Assembly: GCF_037975245.1 (NCBI RefSeq)
Contig: NC_092582.1
Location: 4,062,501 to 4,126,500 of the forward strand
From: Apostichopus japonicus
Lineage: Eukaryota > Echinodermata > Holothuroidea > Aspidochirotida > Stichopodidae
DNA length: 64,000 nt
Reading direction: 5' to 3'
The notes beneath the pieces were generated by a model. That model did not search any database, had not been told where the DNA came from, and saw nothing but the letters and a program-made list of their open reading frames with translations. Positions 25,301-36,782 of this stretch are shown here, one piece after another (positions within the stretch are counted from its first letter, which is position 1; the number at the start of each line of letters is the position of its first letter). Position numbers and translations under genes: made by a program.

Positions 25301-28300
25301 TTATATCATTTAGACAATATATGGTACTGAATTCCAGAAACAATGCAAATAATCTACAGTACATTTACAACCATGTTAAGAATGTATATTATATCTCCAG
25401 AAGAGATATAACATGCAATCCTACTGATGTTACAGATCTTCATACATACTGTAAATGTACATAGTACACGACGGTACATATTCTTCAGTTTGTGTAACGT
25501 ACAACGTTCATCAAATCGGCTCTAGTTTCGTTCATTATTAGCCTGGTAACAGTCAGTGGCGGAGCGTCCATACAGTCAGGGGGGCAGATGCCCTCCCCCC
25601 TGACGGACTCAAATGGACTGCTGGCGCCCTTTTCAGCTCTTTACCACTTTTTACTTATTCGCGATTATTGACTTTTTTATTGCGCTCTCATCTACCTATT
25701 GACATTTGTCACATTTTGTTGGTATAATTTGGGGATGACACCTATTTCTTCTTCGTTTATCTGCAAATTAGCAAGGCCCGGAAAGGGTCATTTCCGGCAA
25801 TCTAGGGCGTATCTTTACTCAAAAAATTTCTGTACGCTACGCGCCGACCTGTGGTGGCGCTCCGCTTAGATAGTGTCGAAAGCACCCCTACAGACCATTT
25901 TAGCCCCTCCTGACCAATACCCCTAGCTCTGCCACTGGTAACAGTTGTCAAGTAGGCCTACACTTAGGCAATACTCTATGCCATGTAAATGAAGGCAAGA
26001 TATGACACTAGGACAGTGTAGTATATGTTTTAATCATGAAACTACTGTAGCACTATTAATTAGCTGGGAAACTTCTCTATCTTCTTATGGCACCATCCCT
26101 CTTCCTGATATTTTTGCAATCTGTGGTTAATGAACCCAAATCTTATCCTGCTCATCTTCCCTCAAATTGATCTGTTTCAAAGGAGTGGTCCCTTTCTCAA
26201 AAATAATCCTCTTGTGTCAGTTAACCAGGAGATCAAAAGGCTCCATTGCTTGTCTAATCAAGATTCATTTCAGTTTAATGTCCAGAATCACTACTGCAGC
26301 TATATTAATTAGCTTGGAAATTTCTCTGCTTCTTACAATGGAACTATCCCTCTCCATCATCCTGATTTTGCAATCTGTGGTTAATGAACCCAAATCTTAT
26401 CCTGCTCATCTTACATCAATTGATCTGTTTCACCCCAAGGAGTGGTCCCTTTCTCAAAAATAATCCTCTTGTATTGTTACCAGGAGATCAAAGGGTTCCA
26501 TTGCTTGTCTAATCAAGATTCATTTCAGTTTAATGTCCAGAATCACTACTGCAGCAATATTAATTAGCTGGGAAACTTCTCTACTTGTTATGGCATCATC
26601 CCTCTTCCCTCATCCTGACATTTTTGCAATCTGTGGTTAATGAACCCAAATCTTATCCTGCTCATCTTCCCTCAATTGATCTGTTTCAAAGGTGTGGTCC
26701 CTTTCTCAAGCATAATCCTCTTGTATTGTTACCAGGAGATCAAAAGGTTCCATTGCTTGTCTAATTAAGATTCATTTCAGTATAGTGTCCAGAACCACTA
26801 TTGTAGCACTATCAATTAGCTGGAAAACTTCTCTGTGGCCTTGTTCACATTTAAGAAAGCATGGGTCATTATTGATATTAAGTCCACGAGGAGGATTATC
26901 AATTAAGAACAAGACGCGTTCACATTTAAGTAATCTGAGTGAGTTTCTTAGAAAGTTTGCTTGCAAGATTAACATAATGCGCAGACGTCATATCAGCTTT
27001 TTACATTTCCTTGTGGTTTAATTGCCATTGCCACATGTGCCGTACTAATTTGGTACCTACTACTCCGTACATCAATGAGCCGTAACGTTCAATCATTGCA
27101 CTTAAATAGTATACTGTATTCAAATTCCAAACCAATCCATGCCACTATATACCATTACACATTAACCATACAAACTCTTCAATGATCGAACAATCTTGCT
27201 AGTCACTGTTTTGCTGCTGATGTTGTATTTGAGGCTAATCCAACATTGAAGGCATTTAATGTTATGTCTAAAGACCTAGTAAGGTCAATGCATAAGCTAA
27301 TGTTACTTCATTATATGCTAGGCCATATGTAATGGTTTTAGCCTTTCAGTAACTGCCGTAGCAACCGATTCCAAATTCATCTGTTTCGAAATAAACATAA
27401 AATTACCGATTTTGGCCTCTTCAAAAACCTGTGAGTTTGGCGTACAATGAATTGAAGTTTATTAGATTTAAGTGGACTGTTATTCAGTTTGTGTTAGTCT
27501 CACAACCTTAACGATGACTTTTCTGCAGTGTTGGTCGAATGGGTGCAAAGAAAAATGAATGGGTTCACGTATAGCGTCGTTAGGTAGTGTTTCGGTTAAG
27601 AACGGCAACGGTCTGATACTTGAACAAACAAACACAACGTACGTAGGTATGCCTCACTGATCTATACACTATGACAGATCTATGCCGTAGGCCTACTGCA
27701 GTTAAAAAATACCCGCCAAATTTACAACTTAACCGAAAATCTCGGGTCACCATAAGTCCACGACCGTTCACATTACATTTATTAAGAACGCAAGAGGGAT
27801 TGAAGAAACCCTGGAATTAAAGTATGGGTGCGTTCTTAAAGGGTGGAAGACTGAAGACTCGCGCAAAAAGAAACGTCTAATGCCAGTAATCTGACCTAGT
27901 TTCGAATGAGGTGTAACAGAAGTGTTAGACACCACCATCAATCCCAGAAAAGACACACACAGCTTGCTACCTTCGATAATTAGACACTAGTGTACAGTCA
28001 GTACATACAGCTGCGGTCAATACCCACAGCACAGTGTATAAACGATACAGCGATGGACATCTCAGGTCCAGCTTAAGATAACAAGGTTTCACATTTCATT
28101 ACTGTCTGCATTTTGTAGCGACAAGCAGAAAACTTCACTTGCAAGCAACAGAAAGTTAACTTTTTCAGAGTCCGGCATGCGGTTTGGGGCGAGTCTTCAA
28201 TGCCTTTAAGTGTGAACATGGCCTATCTTATGCAACTATCCCTTTTCCCTCATCCTGCTTTCACACTCTGTGGTTAAATACCAATATTGCATTTATTTGG

Positions 28301-30629
28301 AATTTTTAGCATTCCATTGTCTGTTACATATTCATACATGTGTATAACTTGCCATTGGTGAAAGAGATTACTGTGATAGAATGTTTAATCAGCTACACGT
28401 AATTAATTGAGTAATTAACGTTTTCATAAAACTTGACAATTTTGTTCTCCCAAACAAGTATGCATGCAAACCACACATATTCTCATTCACATTTTAAACT
28501 CAACCAGGGAGGTGGTATCCATAACAACTCCCTGACTCAACCAATCAAATCATCTCTTTAACGTAAAGTACTGCACCTGCTACATTGCATGCAGTATAGT
28601 ATAACGTAGAGAGTAGAGTCCTGATCCTGTATAGATCTAGGCCTAGTAGTATGTTAAGCTAGGCCAAGATTTAATTAACTAACAAACGTTATTCTACAAA
28701 ACCATGTATTGGCTTTGGGCACTGTGTACCAGGGAAAAAGTTCCACAATGTCGTATGCTAACTCTACGTTGCAGCTGATCATCTCACATTGTGTATTATT
28801 AACATGACGAAGAAGACACAAACTGTATAATTCCTGCTCTCGTCTCGTCGAGCACAGAAAAGTAAATGTAGCCTAAGTAGTTTCATCGTGTGCAGTATTG
28901 TAGTTTGGACCTCACTAATAATCGTGAGTTCAAAAACAAGACGGCATGTTGCGACTTGACGGTGGCATGCAAAAAAAACAACCCTACCTAGAATCGAGAA
29001 CGACTTTCAGGCTATATGCGGTCAAAGTGGGTTTCTATTTCCTTAGGCACGGACGTTTTCAATTTCAGTAGTTCCTTTTTATGGTAGGCCTGTCGAAATT
29101 TTTTGAGGATGTATGCCAAATGGGGAAACCTTTAAGTAGGAGCTGAAACAATAATTTCTAAGCTATTACTAGTCCTTCGTTTGCGATAATATAAACGGAC
29201 GTCCATACCGGGTGACGATCATAACTGAAGTAGAATTTTCCAGACTAATTTAAACTGATATTACGGCTAATTCGAATTCTTATTTTGACAAATATACATC
29301 TATACAGGTTATCATTATCAAGTAATGACAGTGTATGAAATGCTTACTCCATATGTGCTGGACATATCATTATTATTATGGGACATTTGACCTTACATGA
29401 CAAATGAGCCCGAATAGGATAATAACTATATGTGGGGACTTGGATCAGGTTTTCAAGATTGTGTATGGTTTTGACAATATATCCTCTACCGACTTTTTCA
29501 TGTTTACTAACAGTATAAATTGTAACAGAGGTCATTGTCTTAAACTCCAAAAGTCACATAGTAGGATTATTATTCGGCATAATTTTTTTCTTATAGGGTT
29601 GTAAATGAGTGGAACGGTTTGCGTATTATTTTTCCCAGGACGAACGTGGGCATCGGCCAATCAAATCCCTGGATTCCAAACATGTGACGCTTTTTCAAAA
29701 AACATGTTCTGAATCTTTTTTCCTAGTTTTGACCCCAGATTATGAACGACAATCCTGCAATTTTTTAGAAACTGTATCCTTAACCCACTTCTAAACCCTA
29801 ACTCTGATTTCAAACGAATTTGTAAATTCCTGAAAAACCTGAAACCCACGTTCGTCCTGGGAAAAAAAAAAACGCGAACGGTTTGCATGAGAAAGTTGTA
29901 CTTGCAAGGAGTGTCAATGGTTTAAGAATGCTTTGGACAGGCACTTTAAACATTGTAATCGGGTCTGGGGGTTTGTGTCTTCAGTTTTTTTCTCTCTCTA
30001 TAGGGTCTTTGATGGGGACTTAAGTGTCCCTCCTGATTCTTTTTTTTTCTACTAAACTTAACTATGTAATATGATGGATGATCTCATTTGTCACGCGCAA
30101 TGACTGATTTCTCAACACACATATACCACAAGCTGGCAAATAATAGCATCCATTACCTTCATCATTCTTTAACTGTGCATGTCATATTTATCATAATGAC
30201 TTTGAACCTCATGTTTACAATTATATGATGTCTTCACATTATGTTATTAGTTTCTACAATATTTGTGGAAACTGAGCTATATCCTTGACAACCGCACGTA
30301 AAAATTTTATATAGAAATCCCCCTTTTTATTATATGTCTAAGTTCATATGCACCGCGTCGTGCACATATACTTAAATCGATTGGTCTATATAGTTACACA
30401 TATTCCACACACTGGCATATTTATTGAAACCTGGGTAAATAAAGGCAAATTTTGGTAAAGACTTTTATGCTATCTCTGTTCATTCAGCTCTGCATGCATC
30501 GGCATAAAGTTGGCACAACAAATTCAATACAAACGCATATCAGTGCGTGGTATACCGGTTTAAAAGAACATTTTTAACATGGATAATTTAAAAAAAGATA
30601 TTAAAAAATAAAAATAAATATATAAAAAT

Positions 30630-30678
<49 letters not shown>

Positions 30679-30763
30679 CATATATATATACATATATATA
30701 TATATATGTATATATATAGATATATATATATATATATCCATATATATATATGTATATATATAG

Positions 30764-30833
<70 letters not shown>

Positions 30834-30927
30834 GTATAGATATAGATATATAGATATATATATATATATCCATATATATATATATGTATATATATAGATA
30901 TATAAATATATATATATAGATATATAA

Positions 30928-30961
<34 letters not shown>

Positions 30962-33900
30962 CCATTTGCGTCTGTTCAACGTATCTCATTCGAGATTCAA
31001 CCTAAGGATTCACAAATGCTTTCAAGTAAATTATGTTGGCATCGTCTCCATGTGAGGCAAAAATATGTCACCAACTCCGGACTGGAATTGGGAAGCCTTT
31101 CGGTTCTTTCTTTCAGACCGATGCTTATCGCCCTAATGAAGTAAGCAGTCCATTATACGCTTTTTGATGACGTGTCTATTTGTAGTGCTCTTTTAGAATG
31201 GTCTGTGAAGCATTGGGTGGCAAATACTTCCTTGTGCAAAAAAATAATGAGTGTTTTTGATGACGCAGTCTGAGGAAGTAAAACCTTCAATGGTATATAT
31301 GCAAGTCACGAGCTGAACACAAGTATTAAAAGCACCGAAACTTTTCAGAAAACATAAAAATAAATGTGTTCATCATTATGTCATCTGCCGTACAAGCAGT
31401 TATTTTCGTTATAGATATATTTCTAGTTTTGTTTTTACTTAAATAAGACTACAAGACTTATACGTTACCTCTAACAAAATAATGGACTAAGCTTCAGGTA
31501 CATGGACTATTTTATAGGGGGTAAACAATTCCTGTATCAAACACAACATAATTGAACATTTAAGGAGTTGATGGTTCCACAATACTATCAACATTTATTA
31601 ATTTAATAGTACCAAGTACAATTTTAATGTTCCTTTTGATAACTTTATTCTACCTATTGAATGTTTTTTTCTAACATTGACAAACAGTGCAGACCCTACG
31701 ATTTTAGTAATAGCAACCTTTCTGAGAAATGACGGGCTGCCGCCGCTGACCAAAGGATTTATACCAACGAAGTCTTCGGCTTTGAGAACAGTGTGTCTGT
31801 ATGTTGCTGTGTTGGACGAATCTTATACCGTAATATAGTAATTACCGACTTTACGATCCACAATATAGTCATTGTCGACTTTGCAATCCGCGGTCCCCCT
31901 CTCAAGTTTGCAAGGTTGGTAAGAGTGACTCCATAGATTTCCCTTTTCGGGAAACCAAAGTCAGACCAAAGAAAGCCCCCTCCCACCCCCTTAAAAAAAG
32001 CGCCAAACGATATCCAGCTTATAGCATCAATTCGCTCTTTGTGCCACGTTACTATGCAGTGAACAATCACTTAAAAGCTAACAACAACTTGAGAACAAGT
32101 TTATCGTTTTTCGTTGAACTGATCAAAGTTTTCAAACTATACATATCAACATATCAGTTTGATAACGGTTTCCAACAATCATCTTTATTGACTTTGTTGT
32201 GTGACGGTCATATAGTGGTTATTATCAACAGCAATCGATAAAACCAAACAAAAACTTATTTGTATTGAAGGCACGTCAGCACAAACCATATATACTTTTT
32301 CATCCATAAAGTAACCTCGAAAAAAAGGGGGATTTGTTAACAGTTCCGTCGAGTTGTAGTGTATAATGGTTATATAGTTTAGCATGTAAAATCGCGACGT
32401 AAGTACAATTAATGCGCACCCCCGGTAGACTAGACATGATTTTCGAAGACACTTTATTAGGCCAAAACATTTCAAAGCAAAAAAAGTGGTCCATACCATT
32501 TTTTTCCTTAATAGTTTTCGAACATATTATGAGAGGAGATTCCGGTCGGATGAAATTTGCCTGTTTTTCTGACAATTAATTCTCACCATTGTCGCAAAAA
32601 GATGCCAAGTCTGGGTGGGGCGATGATCTATCCAGCTGGATGTCTTGAATAAATTCATGTTCGCCCGGCTAAAGTTATAGCTCTTTGTCGAAAAACTGGT
32701 CAGTACCCCAACTTTTCCCCAACCCCAGTCGTCGAACTTAAAGGCATTGAAGACTCGCCCCAAACAGCGTGCGGTCACCTTTAAAAAGTTAACTTTCCGT
32801 TGCTTGCAAGTGTAGTTTTTCTCTTGTCGCTACAAAATGCAGACAGTACGGTAATGATACGTGATACCTTGTTATCTTTAGCTGGACCTGATATATCCAT
32901 CGCTGTATCGTTTGTACACTCTACGGTACTGTGGGTATTGACCGCAGCTGTTTGTACTGACTGTAGTACCATAGTGTCTAATTACCGACGGTAGCAAGCT
33001 GCGTGTGCATATTCTGGGATCGATGGTGGTGTCTAACACTTCTGGTACACCTTATTCGAAACTAGGTCAGATTACCGGCACTAGACTTTTTTTTTGCGCG
33101 CGAGTCTTCACACCCTTTAAATGACGCCCCTGGTGATAATATGCATATATACGGTTAAGGATTTTGCCTCGGTACATGAACAGCAACATAATACCAACTC
33201 TTGCTGTCTATATTTACCCGTAGCATCCTATCTTTAGTATTTGCCTGCTTGAATATAGGCCTATATATTTGCGTTGGTTCAAAAAGATGGGCCTTTTCCT
33301 TGCCCCGTCTCCCCCCCCCCCTCCCCTCCTCATTTTTCATTGACTCCTTTTTCCATAGTCCTACCGGTTTCGCAATGAGCTTACTGTAATTATGTTGTCT
33401 ATGTCAATTGACTTCATCCTTCAAAACAATGGGTTATATTTAGAATTTTGAATATAGCGGCCCAGTGGCGTCATGCATCTTCACTTGTATTTCAGTCTCT
33501 TTGGCATAAATTGATAAAATATCAAAACTTCCAAATCAGTCGACTGAGGTTTATTGCCCGGTACTTAAGAATGAGTACATGAAATGCGAAGCAAAGAAAA
33601 CATCGTTATCATGATATCGTGTATGAACAGGGTATGTCAGTTTCCCTAAATGAGTTTAGGTGTATATTTTGAACAGGAAATATCAACGATATATGGAGGA
33701 AAATACAGGCGTACGGAGATTTATACATGCTGTCCGTTATACTAGTACTACCATCTTTGTTAACAAACAAAAAAGCCTCGTTTTTTTACAATAATTACTC
33801 ATCCAATTCACCGCGATATATATAGTCTGCTTAACAAAACAATTTACTTTTGTCCCTTTATAGGGGGGACTATCCGGGTCTTTCAAGGAGAACAAACTTA

Positions 33901-36641
33901 GTCATTATAGCTTCCGCATAACAAAGTGGCATTCTATTGTGTGAGATCTGGTATACCTGCAGGGTGCATCCAAGCAGTGCATTTGTGTGGAAGAAGGCTG
34001 CGACAAGGCTCAATTTTTGGCACAGTTTGTATGCATGTATATGTGATCTTCCCGCAAGCAGGAACTCGCGAATGAAGCCATGAAAGAAGCCATGGAGGCT
34101 TTTAGACTCGCAAGCTGACCGAAGCTAATCTCTCGGCACACATCCATTTAACGTCCATGTCGGCAAGTTGTTATTGAACAACACCCTTGCCAGACGACAC
34201 ACCTTGCTGTCGGCGGGGAATCGACCCGGGGATCTCATGACTGGGAGACGCCGGCGTTAACCACTAGGCTATACACTCCGTCGTGTATATGTCGTGTATA
34301 TGCATTAATATGTACAATTGTACATGTAACACCCCATAACTGCATGGGAAGTCTTCAAACCCCAATGTTCCTCATAAAGTTCATGGACAGACTTCTAGTA
34401 TTTTAAGCTGTTTGGCATAAGGTATTTGTAGGGGGTGTGGTTTCGGTTTTGAATTGATCTCTTGATCCTGTTTGACAGCTTGAAGATCATACATACATAG
34501 GCCTATATACAACTATATATATAGCCTATAACTCAGTATATACTCAATTGATTTGTGATTTAGCTCGTTTCGTACTTTGAAGAACAAATGCTACCGTTCC
34601 TATATAATACGTTATAGTTCTGGGTCAATTTTCGATGATTTTAATTTTAACAAAAGCGTGACGTCAGAGTATATATATTTCCCTGGCGACATCATCAGCA
34701 TTGTTGAGTTAACATTGCTATACCTAATCTGGAGTAATAAAGTCCTAAAATAGTGACGTCAGCGAAATGGGCGTGATCAATTTCAATCAAAGTTTTGGGG
34801 TTGATTAATCAATTAACAAATGATTGTCGTAAGATCCGGGTATAGGGAAAAAGAGAAATAACCATGTGATACTTTTCGTAACTATTCATGCGTTATCTCA
34901 TACGTTTCTGCATGCTTATAACTTTATCATACATGATTATAACAAGAGCTGATGTATATATGAGTAAATATAAGTTGGCGTTAAGAGGTATACACATGTA
35001 ACTATAAACGTAGAGCGGTAGGGTAAACCCTGGCTATTTCACTGACCCTCTTCACTGACCAATGAATGCGGAAGTTTACTCACACCCAAAGTGTTCAGAC
35101 ACTGACAAAGTTTAACCGAAGCAAGCAAGGATAGTACATGTTTCGTTGATAGGGATTCTGCGCCTGTATTGACCTATTCCATATGTTATGTGATATCGTT
35201 GCCGAGAATACAGTTAACATACTAGACTCATTTAAGTCATTTTCAATTCAAAATTTCATATTTAAACCATATCTGCTCTTCAGGTTGTCACTTTATGACC
35301 CAACACATCAGTCATTACGATGATATTATATTTATTTGAAAATTGATTATTAGGCCTATACACTGGGTTAAGCCATCAGTGAACTCCATAAATCAGATTG
35401 TATGTAAGGTAACACAAGTATACGTGACGCTTGTCGCTATATGATATGACATGATGAATGAAGTTATAGTGTTTGAAGCATTTTGAACATTTAGATCGTA
35501 AACATGGGAATACATGTCTCGATGTTTTTTTTTTAAAGGGGGGGGGGTGAGTGGGGGTTGGGAGGGTTCCTGTATTTTCTAATGATTTACGTGAGATGCG
35601 CCTGTCACTATAAATTTTATCATTTAAACATATTTTAACGGAACTTCCATTCATTGTAGACTCTAATTCATATACATTCATACAAATTTGAAAAATTCAG
35701 AGAACGAACAAGAACACAACCAAGCATATGATATCAATGTTATCGTGTATGTATTGATGAACCATTTGTTACTGAATAAAAAAGACTTGATGAAATTAAA
35801 CTCCAAAATTCATGCAAGTGTTCATTTTCATTCTATATTTCTTTTTCGCACTTGTTCGCTTCCTTTCGCTTATCTTTCCATTTGGTTTTTTTGGTGTGAG
35901 AAAAACATTTTTTTTTGTAGTTGTAGTATATACTCATCGAAACCATCACCAGCGTTTATGTATGGCTATAGCATCCAAATAACGTTATTGATTGATCGAT
36001 TGAAACTACCGCATGGTTTATATTCGTATTGGCGCTTCTCACTTGGAGATGCACAGTTGTCTAGAGTTCAACCTGGGGGGGGGGGGGGGGAACAAGCTTT
36101 GAGGGACCGGCATGTGACAGGCTAAAGGGCAGCATCTATATTTTCTGACAAAACATCACCCAGCTATATGTATACTTTGTTGATCTCTGCTGAACATTAT
36201 GTATCTTTTTTCTTTCTATTTGTCCTTTTTTGTGTTTCGTCTGAACACAATTCTCCATTGATTAATATTCAGTTGACTATATATACTACCATATATAGTT
36301 GATATAATGGTAATGGTGTCCTTGTGATATCACCTGTATAGGCTCGGTTATAACACTGTTTTAATATAGCAGTATACGTAGTTTCCCGCATTAAATACGA
36401 ACGTACTAATGCTCAGCTACCACATCGTCATAAAGCTATGAATTATTGATATACAGTAAGTATATACATTGAATTGAGTCATACATGTAATCATTATTTG
36501 CACGGAAACTGTACGGGCGACTATATACATATAACTGAAACGACTACGTGTATATAATGTGTTGGTATTATGTGGTATAAATAACATGTACAATAGCTTC
36601 CATAAAGATACACAAATATAATATTATATAATTTAATATTA

Positions 36642-36679
<38 letters not shown>

Positions 36680-36692
36680 GTATATATATATG

Positions 36693-36782
<90 letters not shown>

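Noticed and set aside
30560-30989. Long minus-strand frames of Tyr-Ile repeats
   Set aside because: Translation of a TA microsatellite in three frames.
34200-34285. tRNA gene on the minus strand
   Set aside because: A and B boxes are present but no acceptor stem closes and a SINE body follows.
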